Assembly: GCF_010119615.1 (NCBI RefSeq)
Contig: NZ_QOVG01000003.1
Coordinates: forward strand, 310,001 to 374,000
Direction: 5' to 3'
DNA length: 64,000 bases
Source of the DNA: Pseudoxanthomonas gei
Lineage (GTDB): Bacteria; Pseudomonadota; Gammaproteobacteria; Xanthomonadales; Xanthomonadaceae
Shown: one piece after another, positions 34,927 through 43,577 of the stretch
How positions within the stretch are numbered: position 1 is the first letter of the stretch
Layout of the letters: every line of letters starts with the position of its first letter
Made by a program: the position numbers and the translations under genes
The notes under the pieces: model-generated
Database searches by the model: none
What the model saw: only the letters and a program-made list of their open reading frames with translations
What the model was told of the DNA's origin: nothing

Positions 34927-35385
34927 GAGCTTGTTCCCCTAGTGGCGGACAGCAACCGCATCAAAGGCCGAGGCTACAAGGCCGCTGCATGGGACGCCGA
35001 TGAATTCGTATGTATTGCGTCGCAACAGCGTGAAATCCAGGCGAACGTTCTTCACGGCTCTCAAGCGCAGGGTCGGAAATGGAGCCAACGGCAGGCCAGG
35101 CGACCACTACCCTGCAGGACCCGCTCCGTCCCCCGTTTCGTCGAAATGTCCTCACGGCATTACAGACAGGCAGGTTCCAGGCCGCAAGTCGCTGATCGCC
35201 AGCCGTGTCGTAGACCCGGAACCTGCTGTTCTTGGTCTGACCGGCAAAGCTTGTCACCAGGTGGCTCTCGAATTCGACGTGAAAGCCAAGGCGCGCCTTT
35301 GCACAGGTTGGCCGCTTGTCAGCGATGGCTTGGAGCGCACCACTCCCTCGGCTACGGTGGATTGCCGTCATTCGGAGCCTCTTCC
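34927..35385. other. 459-base gap without a supported gene
   Basis: The gap lies between two divergent genes and should include promoters for each. Open frames on both strands cross it (a 152-codon one on the minus strand), but their codon make-up is unlike the neighbours and they lack ribosome sites, so I reject them. I see no clear repeat; a decayed gene is possible but not shown. Confidence 0.5.
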
Positions 35386-35853
35386 ATGCAGCAGCAGCTG
35401 GCCGCGCTTTGGTTTGCATTCTTCATGCTGGCCGCGTCCCCGACCCACGCTGCCGATCCGTCGGTCGCCGGGTTGCTGGCAAGGCAGCGCACCATCAGCG
35501 CGGGCATCGAATCGGGAACGGGACCCTACGGCAAGCTGCCCGGTTCCGTGCAATCCGGTATCCAGGCCGGGCAGCGCAGGCTGGAACAGCTGTTGGACGG
35601 CAAGACCACCCTGTCCGAACTGGCTCCCAGCCACCGCAATGAAGTCCTGGACCTGGTCACCGGCATCGAGACCGCGCTCAGCGACAACCGGCAGCGGCTC
35701 GCCTGCAAACAGGAGGCACGAACCGGCAGCAACCTCATGACCCGTGTCTGCCGCACGCCTTCGCAGATCCGCGAGGAAAAGGAGGCCGGCGAACGGCTGC
35801 TCGGCAATGAGCGCTCGCGTATCAAGTGCAACGACGACAACGGTTGCATGTAG
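35386..35853 (+). CDS. Small secreted protein of unknown function
   Basis: A 155-residue protein with a signal peptide (MQQQLAALWFAFFMLAASPTHA). The mature protein is predicted helical (VAGLLARQRTISAGIESGTG, RRLEQLLDGKTTLSELAPSH) with four cysteines (LACKQ, MTRVCRTPSQ, IKCNDDNGCM) that could form two disulfides; the C-terminal CNDDNGCM is notable. No family recognised. GGAGCCTC precedes the ATG at 35386. Confidence 0.75.
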   Translation: MQQQLAALWFAFFMLAASPTHAADPSVAGLLARQRTISAGIESGTGPYGKLPGSVQSGIQAGQRRLEQLLDGKTTLSELAPSHRNEVLDLVTGIETALSDNRQRLACKQEARTGSNLMTRVCRTPSQIREEKEAGERLLGNERSRIKCNDDNGCM

Positions 35854-35854
35854 G

Positions 35855-35893
35855 AAGCCCGCATAGTCCTGGCAGCTGGGCTGCGGGCTTTTC
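35855..35893 (+). terminator. Rho-independent terminator after the secreted protein gene
   Basis: AAGCCCGC (35855-35862) and GCGGGCTT (35883-35890) pair across a 20-base loop, followed by a short T-run (TTTTC). It comes immediately after the TAG stop. Confidence 0.75.
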
Positions 35894-36074
35894 ACCTCCG
35901 CCGGGTCTGCCCTGCCTCTGTCCAGGGACACATGGCGATGCGGGCGGGCCCTGTCCCCGGTATCCTGATGCTGCCGATTCCAACGCATCCGCGCCCCTTG
36001 CGCTGCTGCCCGGCCACCGAACCAGCCTGCGGCGCCGTCCCTTCCTGGCTTTCATCCAACCCGAAGGGAAACCC

Positions 36075-36545
36075 GTGATCAACAACGACGTCATGCGCAG
36101 CATCCGCTACATGCTGGACCTGGGGGACGCGAAAGTGGTGGAGATCATCCAGCTCGCCGATCCGGACTTCCCGCTGGACAAGGCGGAAGTGCCCGCACTG
36201 CTGAAGAAGGAAGGGGAAGAGGGCTTCGTGCCCTGCAGCGACCGCGTACTGGCGCATTTCCTCGACGGGCTGGTGGTCTATTACCGCGGCCCTGCTGAAG
36301 GAGGCCCGCGCCGGGTCGAGGACCGCATCAGCAACAACGTCATCCTCAAGAAACTGCGCGTGGCCTACCAGCTGAAGGACACGGACATGCACGAGATCTT
36401 CGAGGCCGCCGGCTTTCCGCTGGGCAAGCCGGAGATGACCGCCCTGTTCCGGCAGGCCGGCCACAAGCATTTCCGCCCCTGTGGCGACCAGATCCTGCGC
36501 AACTTCCTCAAGGGTTTGACACTGCGCTTCCGGACCGCCGAATAA
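36075..36545 (+). CDS. DUF1456 family protein (YehS-like)
   Basis: A 156-residue protein made of two similar 70-residue halves: INNDVMRSIRYMLDLGDAKVVEI and later ISNNVILKKLRVAYQLKDTDMHEI, each followed by a loop and a FVPCSDRVLAHFLDGL or FRPCGDQILRNFLKGL helix. This repeat is the mark of DUF1456. Function unknown. The GTG start at 36075 is behind GAAGGGAAACCC. Confidence 0.93.
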   Translation: MINNDVMRSIRYMLDLGDAKVVEIIQLADPDFPLDKAEVPALLKKEGEEGFVPCSDRVLAHFLDGLVVYYRGPAEGGPRRVEDRISNNVILKKLRVAYQLKDTDMHEIFEAAGFPLGKPEMTALFRQAGHKHFRPCGDQILRNFLKGLTLRFRTAE

Positions 36546-36762
36546 GTGCAGAACGGCCCGCGCCGGCCACCGGCGTGGACGCGTAGCAGGCGGCAGGGAT
36601 GGATTGCGCAGCCGTATAGGGACGGTCCGCGTCGTGCTGGATGAGGTAACCGGCGATGGCCGCGTCGACCTGCGCAGGCAGGTAATGCGGCAGTTGCGCC
36701 ATCACGAACGCCAGCGACCAGGCCAGCAGGTATCGCAAGGCAGGCTGGATGAGGTTTCTCAC
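36508..36762 (-). CDS. Possible small membrane protein
   Basis: An 84-residue frame beginning MRNLIQPALRYLLAWSLAFV, with one hydrophobic helix near residues 8-26 and a long polar tail rich in Ala, Ser and Arg. It overlaps the end of the DUF1456 gene by 38 bases. The tail has weak coding character, so it may be a false frame; the N-terminal helix is the only support. Confidence 0.35.
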   Translation of the reverse strand: MRNLIQPALRYLLAWSLAFVMAQLPHYLPAQVDAAIAGYLIQHDADRPYTAAQSIPAACYASTPVAGAGRSALIRRSGSAVSNP

Positions 36763-36916
36763 GATGCGTACCGCGCGGTTTGGAGTGCGCGAAGCCTAGG
36801 CGCTGTCAGCGCCCGCCCGGGTGGACACCCGACGAAACGGCGATCAGGGCGATGGAATCATCGGAAGGCGGGCCGAAATTGCGAGTCCATGCCCGCCTTG
36901 GGGCGCAATTGCGCGA

Positions 36917-37516
36917 TCAGGGCGTCGGCGGCGGCTGGGCCGGCGCGGCATTTGCGTCCGCTGGCAGGTAGTAATTCACCCGGTCGAAGAAACGCCGGTA
37001 GAACTCGGCATCGCGCACGGTCTTGCTGGCGACGCGCACCAGCGAATCGTCGCTGCTGCCGATCGGCAGCGACAACGAACCCAGCGCGCCAACGCCGACG
37101 CTGGCAGAGGTCGGGCTTTTCTTCAATGCGTAACGGTCCTGCACTGCACTGACGAAAACCAGTGCCTGCTCCGCACCGTGCGGCACGCAGGACACGCGCA
37201 CGTCCAGCTGCACATGGTCCTCGGGTTCGGGCTGGAAGTTCTTGGTCGCCTCCACCGTCTCGCCGGTCGCCTTGGTGACCACGTAGCCCTGGCCAAGCAG
37301 CGCGCGCCGCGCGCCCTCGCAGGCCTTGGGCGGCGACACGGTGTAACTGCGCGAGTAGATGTTGTCGGCGTCGAACGATTCTTCCATGAACACCGGCGCG
37401 GTTTTGGTCTTGGCAGGACCGCTGCTGCATGCGGACAGCAACAGGCAGGCAGACAGCGGTATCAGGAACAGGGGGGACATGGCGACTCGCGACAGCGACC
37501 GGGTTGGCCGCAGCAT
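36917..37516 (-). CDS. DUF2242 family lipoprotein
   Basis: A 199-residue lipoprotein (LLLSACSSG lipobox) matching DUF2242: EESFDADNIYSRSYTVSPPKACEGARRALLGQGY, NFQPEPEDHVQLDVRVSC, VSAVQDRYALKKSPTSASVGVGALGSLSLPIGSSDDSLVRVAS and FYRRFFDRVNYYL. The family is envelope-located and of unknown function. The start at 37516 (AAGG before it) is chosen; one at 37480 would also keep the lipobox. Confidence 0.9.
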   Translation of the reverse strand: MLRPTRSLSRVAMSPLFLIPLSACLLLSACSSGPAKTKTAPVFMEESFDADNIYSRSYTVSPPKACEGARRALLGQGYVVTKATGETVEATKNFQPEPEDHVQLDVRVSCVPHGAEQALVFVSAVQDRYALKKSPTSASVGVGALGSLSLPIGSSDDSLVRVASKTVRDAEFYRRFFDRVNYYLPADANAAPAQPPPTP

Positions 37517-37589
37517 AGCGGCCTTGGGTGACCTTGCGTGCAGCAAACCCGTATCAATGTTCATTGCTGGTCTCCGTTGACATCACTGC

Positions 37590-37949
37590 CTAGCGATACA
37601 CGCGCGTGCATTGACGCTCGACCACGCGATCGCCTTTCTTTGCCTGGCTGTCGCCCTGCACCTTGCGTCCGATCAGGCCGCCTGCCACTGCGCCGCCGAC
37701 CGTGGCCGCCTTCTTGCCATTGCCCTTGCCGACCTGGTTGCCGAGCAGTCCGCCCAGCACCGCACCGGTGGTGGTGCCGATGATCCGGTTGGAGTCCTTG
37801 CTGCTGCGGCGGACCTCCACGTTCTTGCACACCACCCTGCTGCCATCGTTGAAGCGGCGTCCTTCGTCGGCAGGGCCATAGGTCTTTGCAAAAGCGGTAC
37901 CCGACAACAACAGCGTTGCAGCCAACAGGCTCGTAATGGTCTTTTTCAT
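37590..37949 (-). CDS. Glycine-zipper 2TM envelope protein
   Basis: A 119-residue exported protein with signal peptide (MKKTITSLLAATLLLSGTAFA) and a glycine-zipper hairpin (IIGTTTGAVLGGLLGNQVGKGNGKKAATVGGAVAGGLIGRKVQG), the 2TM/SlyB-OsmB type. Two cysteines (VVCKN, ERQCTR) bracket the hairpin. Proteins of this kind affect outer-membrane integrity; the exact role is unknown. Confidence 0.9.
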   Translation of the reverse strand: MKKTITSLLAATLLLSGTAFAKTYGPADEGRRFNDGSRVVCKNVEVRRSSKDSNRIIGTTTGAVLGGLLGNQVGKGNGKKAATVGGAVAGGLIGRKVQGDSQAKKGDRVVERQCTRVYR

Positions 37950-38100
37950 GGGTGCATCCAACGATGGGGGATGCCCGAGTGTTGGCACCCGTGCGCCAAC
38001 AGGACGTGAAAGCAAGGCCCGCCATGCGAGTCCGGTTCAGGCAAGCCGCGATGGCGCACGTGTCCGACCCGTACTGGCGGGAAGCGCGGGGAATCTTCCC

Positions 38101-38152
38101 TCTTTGCCCTTTCCTCTTTGCCCTTCCCTCTTTGCCCTTCCCTCTTTGCCCC
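38101..38152. repeat. 14-bp tandem repeat, about 3.7 copies
   Basis: TCTTTGCCCTTYCC is repeated at 38101, 38115 and 38129, with a partial fourth copy at 38143. It lies directly after the stop of the polysaccharide deacetylase gene (minus strand), where it would be a purine-rich GGGCAAAGAGGGAA tract in the 3' region. Confidence 0.9.
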
Positions 38153-38986
38153 TCAACGCTTCAGCGCGTGCTGCTCCTGCCTTTGCCTCACGTATTTCAT
38201 TATGTCCAGGAAAGTGTCGACCCAATAGACATCGCGATGCGCCGCCAGGTAAGCGAGCAATTCCTCGTGTGCCTGGCTGGATACTGCGAGGTAGTCGCCA
38301 CCAATGCCATGGAAGGTGAAATTGACCATGGTGCCGCGCTTGGCAGCGGCCTCCACCTGCGCGATGAGTTGCTTGCCCGTGACATCGCTGGGTGCATCCA
38401 CGGTGACCGCATGCGGATCGAGCTTCCACATGTCCGGCGTGACTCCGCCGCCGCCGAGCTTGATGGCCACGAAATCACCTTCAACCTGCTCGACGTAGTT
38501 GCCGTCCGCGGCCCCCACGTCGCCACAAGGTACGGTCATGGTGCGTTCGTGCCTGCCGTCGATGGCCTGCAGCATGGTGTTGGCGAGCACCACCTGCTGC
38601 TTCATCTGCGCGACCGTGGTCCGGTCCAGGTCACGCGCCGCCACGACCCACTCGCGGTCCGGCAGTGTGGCCGAGCATTGGTGGAACAGCGTGTGGTTGC
38701 CCAGCTCATGCCCCCGGGCCGCCGCCGCACGCCATTCGGCCATGCGCTTGCGTACCGAATCATTGGCAAGGGTCAGATAGAAGCTGCCCTTGAGTCCGGC
38801 CCGGTCCAAGGCGGGAATGGCATGGTCGAGCTGCGAATCCAGCGCATCGTCATAGGCCAGACTGACCGCTGCCCTCCTGCCCTGCGGCCAGGGGAACGAT
38901 TCACCTTCGGCCGCGCTTGCGCCGACTGCGGATGCGGTGGCGGCAAGCAAGAGGATTGAAAGCAAAAAAAGGCGGCGAAATTCCAT
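38153..38986 (-). CDS. Exported polysaccharide deacetylase (NodB domain)
   Basis: A 277-residue protein with a signal peptide (ending near AVGASA). The NodB homology domain starts with AAVSLAYDDALDSQLDHAIP (catalytic and metal-binding Asp pair) and ARGHELGNHTLFHQC (two metal-binding His). It removes acetyl groups from a polysaccharide, of unknown type here. The start at 38986 follows GGAGTGGACC. The last metal-associated motif near FHGIGGDYLA is somewhat changed from the classic form, so activity is likely but not certain. Confidence 0.9.
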   Translation of the reverse strand: MEFRRLFLLSILLLAATASAVGASAAEGESFPWPQGRRAAVSLAYDDALDSQLDHAIPALDRAGLKGSFYLTLANDSVRKRMAEWRAAAARGHELGNHTLFHQCSATLPDREWVVAARDLDRTTVAQMKQQVVLANTMLQAIDGRHERTMTVPCGDVGAADGNYVEQVEGDFVAIKLGGGGVTPDMWKLDPHAVTVDAPSDVTGKQLIAQVEAAAKRGTMVNFTFHGIGGDYLAVSSQAHEELLAYLAAHRDVYWVDTFLDIMKYVRQRQEQHALKR

Positions 38987-39068
38987 GGTCCACTCCGTGA
39001 GTGTGCGATACGAGCGTGCAACAGGCATGGCTGCATGGTGGCTTGCCCGCGGGCTGATGGCCTGCGTT

Positions 39069-40370
39069 TCAGTCGCTGGCGCGCCCAGGCAGATCCGCAT
39101 CGATCATCTGCAGCGTCCTGGCCAGCGCGCCACGCCCCTGTTCGACCAGCGCGCGCCCGGAGGCCGCGATATCCGCGCGTGCCTGCGGATTGGCAAGCAG
39201 TTCGCCAAGCGCCTGCGCCATGCCGTCGGCGTCATCGACGATCACCAGTGCGCCCGCTTCACGCAGGCGCCTGGAAATTTCGGCGAAGTTGTGCAGGTGC
39301 GGGCCGGTGACCATGGCAGTGCCGACCGCAGCGGGCTCCAGCAGATTATGGCCGCCGACCGCCTGCAGGCTGCCGCCCACGAAGGCGACGTCGGCGCAGG
39401 CATAGAACGACATCAGCTCGCCCAGGGTGTCGATCACGAATACATCGTCGTGCCCGGCAGGCCAGGCCGAGCCGCGGCGCGTGGCGACCTGCCAGCCGGC
39501 GGCAACCGACAGTTCGGCGACGCGGGGAAAACGCTCCGGATGGCGTGGTGCCCACAGCAGCAACAGCTCGGGCCAGCGCAGGCGCAACTGCCGGTGGATG
39601 GCGATGACCGCGGCTTCTTCGTCTTCATGGGTACTTGCCGCGATCCACACCGGACGTTGGCCGAGCTGGCTGCGGAACTGGCGCACGAATCCTGCCAGAC
39701 CCTCGGGCGCGTCGATATCGAATTTCAGGTTGCCGGTATCCACCACCGCATCGCGTTCGGCGCCAAGCGTCACGAAGCGCTTGCCGTCGGCATGGGACTG
39801 CGCGCCGATCCGCTTCAGCGTGCGCACCACCCGCGAGATCAGCGGCCCCAGCACCCGATAGCCGCGCAGCGAGCGTGCCGACAGGCGTGCATTGAGGATG
39901 TAGGTGGGAATGCCCCGGTCGCGGCAGCCGAACAGCAGGTTCGGCCAGAGTTCGGTTTCCATCACCAGCGCCAGCCGCGGGCGGTAATGCGCCAGGAAGC
40001 GCGCGACTGCGCCGGGCAGGTCGTAGGGAATGTAGACATGGTCCACGCCATCGCCCCACAGGTCCCGCACGCGCGCAGAGCCGGTCGGGGTGATGGTGGT
40101 GACCAGCCAGCGCCACTCCGGATGCACGCGGCGCAATGCATCCACCACGGGCGCAGCCGCGTTGACTTCGCCCACCGACACGGCATGCAGCCAGACGTCG
40201 GCCTGTGGCGCGGCGTGTGGATAGGAAGCGTAGCGCTCGTTCCAACGCTGGAAATATTCGCGGAAACGGAAACCACGCCAGATCAGGTGATAGACCGTGA
40301 CCGGCGTCAACACATAAAGCACGGCCGAATACAGGCCACGCAGCAAACGTTCGGTCAGGTCCTTCCGCAT
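39069..40370 (-). CDS. waaA: 3-deoxy-D-manno-octulosonic acid transferase WaaA (KdtA)
   Basis: A 433-residue inner-membrane-associated glycosyltransferase that adds Kdo to lipid IVA. The N-terminal RLLRGLYSAVLYVLTP is the membrane anchor, WLHAVSVGEVNAAAPVVDAL and METELWPNL are conserved in KdtA (catalytic Glu in SVGE), and the second domain has FVIDTLGELMSFYACADVAFVGGSLQAVGGHNLLEPA. Divergent from the lipid A acyltransferase gene at 40410, so a shared promoter lies in the 39-base gap. Confidence 0.97.
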   Translation of the reverse strand: MRKDLTERLLRGLYSAVLYVLTPVTVYHLIWRGFRFREYFQRWNERYASYPHAAPQADVWLHAVSVGEVNAAAPVVDALRRVHPEWRWLVTTITPTGSARVRDLWGDGVDHVYIPYDLPGAVARFLAHYRPRLALVMETELWPNLLFGCRDRGIPTYILNARLSARSLRGYRVLGPLISRVVRTLKRIGAQSHADGKRFVTLGAERDAVVDTGNLKFDIDAPEGLAGFVRQFRSQLGQRPVWIAASTHEDEEAAVIAIHRQLRLRWPELLLLWAPRHPERFPRVAELSVAAGWQVATRRGSAWPAGHDDVFVIDTLGELMSFYACADVAFVGGSLQAVGGHNLLEPAAVGTAMVTGPHLHNFAEISRRLREAGALVIVDDADGMAQALGELLANPQARADIAASGRALVEQGRGALARTLQMIDADLPGRASD

Positions 40371-40409
40371 CGCGCCAAGGATAACCAACTGAACCGTTAG
40401 AATCGCTGT

Positions 40410-41348
40410 ATGGCCAAGCTCGACCCGGTTGAAAGCCGCCGCAACGACACCGACCCGCCCCCGACGGGTTTCCGCCAGTGGCCCGCGTGGCTGGGCATCG
40501 GCCTGGCGACCCTGCTCGCGCGCCTGCCCTGGCCGCTGCAGCGTGGACTGGGAAGGCTGGTCGGCAGGTTCCTGCACACGGTGCTGGTTGACCGCCGGCG
40601 CGTGGCCGAACGCAACATCGCGCTGTGCTTCCCCGAACTCGATGCCCGCCACCAGGCCGCGCTCGTGTACCGCAGCTTCACCGAGCTTGGCATCGGCCTG
40701 TTCGAATTCGCGCGTGCCTGGTGGGGAAGCGTGGAACCGATGCGCCGCGGCCTGCGCATCGAAGGGCTGGAGCATCTAGAGGCGGCGCGCGCGAACGGGC
40801 GTGGCGTGATCGTCATTTCCGGTCACTTCACCACCCTGGAAATGGCGGCGCGCCTGATGTGCGATTACGCGCCGCTGGCCGGCATGTACCGACCCCACGA
40901 CCAGGGCGCGATGGAATGGGCGGTCAAGCGCGGCCGCCTTCGCTATGCCTCGCACATGTTCACCCGCGAGGAACTGCGGCCGGCGCTGAAGCACCTCAAG
41001 CAGGGCGGATTGTTGTGGTTCGCTCCCGACCAGGACACCCGGCGCGGCGAAAGCGTGTTCGTCCCCTTCTTCAACCTGCCCGCCTACAGCCTGACCTCGA
41101 CCCACCAGCTGGCGCGGCTGTCGGGCGCCAGCGTCATCGTCTTCGCACATGAGCGACGCGAGGATGGCGGCTACACGCTGCGCCTGTCGCCGGCATTGGC
41201 GGATTTCCCCTCGAAGGATGCGACCGCCGACACGGCGCGGGTCATGGCGGCAATCGAGGCGATGGTGCGCGTGGTGCCGGCGCAATACCTGTGGATCCAC
41301 CGGCGCTTCAAGCGCCAGCCCGATGGACGCGGCAAGCTTTACGAATGA
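40410..41348 (+). CDS. lpxL: Lipid A biosynthesis acyltransferase (LpxL/HtrB family), copy 1
   Basis: A 312-residue inner-membrane acyltransferase that adds a secondary fatty acid to Kdo2-lipid IVA. The HxxxxE catalytic motif is present as HFTTLE (about 138-143), and WFAPDQDTRRGESVFVPFFN and PAQYLWIHRRFKRQP are characteristic. TAGAAT at 40398-40403 may be its -10, only seven bases from the start, so the transcript would be nearly leaderless. It overlaps the convergent second copy by ten bases. Confidence 0.94.
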   Translation: MAKLDPVESRRNDTDPPPTGFRQWPAWLGIGLATLLARLPWPLQRGLGRLVGRFLHTVLVDRRRVAERNIALCFPELDARHQAALVYRSFTELGIGLFEFARAWWGSVEPMRRGLRIEGLEHLEAARANGRGVIVISGHFTTLEMAARLMCDYAPLAGMYRPHDQGAMEWAVKRGRLRYASHMFTREELRPALKHLKQGGLLWFAPDQDTRRGESVFVPFFNLPAYSLTSTHQLARLSGASVIVFAHERREDGGYTLRLSPALADFPSKDATADTARVMAAIEAMVRVVPAQYLWIHRRFKRQPDGRGKLYE

Positions 41349-42256
41349 CCCGCTGGGGTTCGATAGAACCCGGGCTCGCCTGGCGGGCGGGTCTTGAAGC
41401 GCCGGTGCACCCACAGGTATTGCTCGGGGTGCCGGCGCACCACCTGTTCCAGTTCACCCATGTAGCGCGCGGCATCGGCCGCCGCATCGCCACTGGGCCA
41501 ACCCTTCCACTGCGGCTCGATGCGCAGCCGGTAGCGGCCGTCCTCGCCACGATGGCACCAGAACGGCAGCACTGTCGCCTTGCCCCGGCGGGCCAGGTCC
41601 GGGGTGGCCGTCAACGTCGCGGCAGGCACGCCGAAGAAAGGCACGAAGGCATTCTGATAGTTGAAGTTCTGGTCGGCCGAATAGGCGACTACGCCGCCCT
41701 GCGACAGCGTCCGCAGCAGGCCGCGCACGTCCTTCTTGGCGATGGTGCCGGCAAAGGCGTTGCGTCGGGCGCGATCGAACATCGCCTCGATGCAGCGATG
41801 GTTGTTGCGCCGGACAACCACGTGTACGGGTTGGCCCGACAGCTCCTCGAGCAGGCGGGCCGAGAGTTCGGAATGGGTGAAGTGGCCGCCGAACAGCAAC
41901 ACGCCGCGGCCCGTCGCGGTGGCCGCGCGCAGATGCTCCAGCCCTTCGACCTCGGCCAGGCCCTGCAGCGCCGGCGGCGGCGCATACCAGGCGCGCAGCA
42001 GCTCCAGTGCCCCGGTCACGGTCGCGCGCAGGTTGGCGCGCAACAGGCGTTCGCGCTGCACCGGTGCCAGTTCCGGAAAACAAAGCGCCAGGTTGACGCG
42101 CGCATAGCGGCGACGCCTGCCCATCCACGGCCACAACAGCCAGGCCAGCAGCGCACCCAGACCCAGCAGCAGGCGCTGCGGAAGCCGGGCCACGGCGCCG
42201 GCCAGCAGGTCCAGCGGCGCGATGAACCAGCAGTGCGCCGCTGTTCCTTCAGTCAT
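41339..42256 (-). CDS. Lipid A biosynthesis acyltransferase (LpxL/LpxM family), copy 2
   Basis: A 305-residue paralogue of the neighbouring gene. It has the same catalytic HxxxxE motif (HFTHSE), a membrane anchor (LLLGLGALLAWLLWPWMG), FSADQNFNYQN in place of the APDQD motif region, and the ending HPEQYLWVHRRFKTRP. One copy may add laurate and the other a different chain, like LpxL and LpxM, but which is which cannot be told. Its start overlaps the O-antigen ligase stop by eight bases. Confidence 0.93.
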   Translation of the reverse strand: MTEGTAAHCWFIAPLDLLAGAVARLPQRLLLGLGALLAWLLWPWMGRRRRYARVNLALCFPELAPVQRERLLRANLRATVTGALELLRAWYAPPPALQGLAEVEGLEHLRAATATGRGVLLFGGHFTHSELSARLLEELSGQPVHVVVRRNNHRCIEAMFDRARRNAFAGTIAKKDVRGLLRTLSQGGVVAYSADQNFNYQNAFVPFFGVPAATLTATPDLARRGKATVLPFWCHRGEDGRYRLRIEPQWKGWPSGDAAADAARYMGELEQVVRRHPEQYLWVHRRFKTRPPGEPGFYRTPAGHS

Positions 42257-43577
42257 CGTCCCGGGCCAGCAGGCTGCCCGAATACAACGCCGCAAGCAGC
42301 AGGGTCAGCCCACCCCAGAACGTGGAATAGAACGCCAGGTGGGTGTTGAACGGGAACACGGTGACGCCCAGCGCCAGCATGGCCGGCCGCGCGCGCTCGC
42401 GTGCCTCCGGCGATGCATAGCGCCACGCCCGCCAGGCCAGCGCCGCGCCCGCCAGCCACAACAGCAGGCCGATCACGCCGGTCTCGCTGAGGATCTCCAG
42501 CACGATCTGGTGCGCATGGTGGGCAGGTCCCGAACCCCACGCGGGATGTTGCCCCGGCATCGGATCGCAGGCCGGGAACTCCTGGCGGAAATTACGCGCG
42601 CCGACGCCATTGACCGGATGCTCGCGGATCATGCAGGTTGCCGCCTGCCAGATCTGGGCGCGGCCCGACAACGCCATGTCCACGCCGTTCTCGTCGACCG
42701 TCAGCACGCGCGCCGTGCGTTCGATGCGTTCGCTGAACTGCGGCGAGACCAGGGCAAGCACCACCAGCGACACCGCACCGAACACGAACACGCCCAGCAG
42801 CTTCTTCCAGCCCAGCAGGCGCCAGCCGGAGAACACCAGCACCAGTGCATAGGTCAGCCAGGCAGCGCGTGCGCCCGCCAGCAGGATCACCATTCCGATC
42901 GCCGCGGCAGTCAACGACCAGCCCAGCAGGCCGAAGCGCCTGGCCGCGGCGAACAGCACGAAAGGTGACAGGCTGGCCAGCACCACGCCCAACTTCAGGT
43001 TGCAGGGCCCGAGGATGCCACTGAGGCGGTCAAGTTCGGCGACGTCGGCGGCCGTGCACATGCCATGCCCGCTGATCAGCTGCTTGAGCTGGTCTATGCC
43101 CCAGAACAACGGGCTGGTACCCGAGATGATCTGCAGCAGCGCGTCGACGGTCCAGACCGCGACGATGATCGCCAGTCCGCCGAAGGTGATGCGACGGCCG
43201 CGCTCATTGGCCACCGCCGACGCCACCAGCCACAGAAACGGCAGGTAGCGCAGTCCGGTGGCCGTCTTGTAGAACGCGTGACGGGCATCCAGGGCGTCGA
43301 ACGAGGAGATCAGTTGCGGCGTCCAGTAGGCGAAGAACATCACGCTGGTCAGCGCCCACGCCGGCCCGCTGAGCAGGCGCGTACCGCCGCGGAACCGCGC
43401 CAGCAGCAGCTGCACGATGGCCGCCAGCGCACCGAGCACCATGATGCCTTCGGCGTAACCGGCCGCCGGCCACATTGCGACGAAGGTCAGCACCCACGCC
43501 GGCGCCCAGCGCCAGCCGTGCGTGACCGCCATCGGCGGCTCAGTGGATAGCGGCTGGGGCGCGTGTGGAACAGTCAT
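42249..43577 (-). CDS. O-antigen ligase family membrane protein
   Basis: A 442-residue polytopic protein with about 11 transmembrane helices. The large periplasmic region with ILSGTSPLFWGIDQLKQLISG and the later EHPVNGVGARNFRQEFP (conserved G-x-N-F-R) and HAHQIVLEILSETGVIGLLL (conserved His) place it in the Wzy_C/WaaL family. It would join O-antigen or another polymer to lipid A-core. It overlaps the glycosyltransferase stop by 38 bases. Confidence 0.92.
   Translation of the reverse strand: MTVPHAPQPLSTEPPMAVTHGWRWAPAWVLTFVAMWPAAGYAEGIMVLGALAAIVQLLLARFRGGTRLLSGPAWALTSVMFFAYWTPQLISSFDALDARHAFYKTATGLRYLPFLWLVASAVANERGRRITFGGLAIIVAVWTVDALLQIISGTSPLFWGIDQLKQLISGHGMCTAADVAELDRLSGILGPCNLKLGVVLASLSPFVLFAAARRFGLLGWSLTAAAIGMVILLAGARAAWLTYALVLVFSGWRLLGWKKLLGVFVFGAVSLVVLALVSPQFSERIERTARVLTVDENGVDMALSGRAQIWQAATCMIREHPVNGVGARNFRQEFPACDPMPGQHPAWGSGPAHHAHQIVLEILSETGVIGLLLWLAGAALAWRAWRYASPEARERARPAMLALGVTVFPFNTHLAFYSTFWGGLTLLLAALYSGSLLARDDD

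Noticed and set aside
32980-35385. Long upstream extension of the plus-strand frame ending at 35853
   Set aside because: Only the part from 35386 has a signal peptide and ribosome site; the rest is antisense to the GH13 gene.
34961-35419. 152-codon minus-strand frame in the 459-base gap
   Set aside because: No ribosome site, no domain, and it overlaps the signal peptide region of the secreted protein gene on the other strand.
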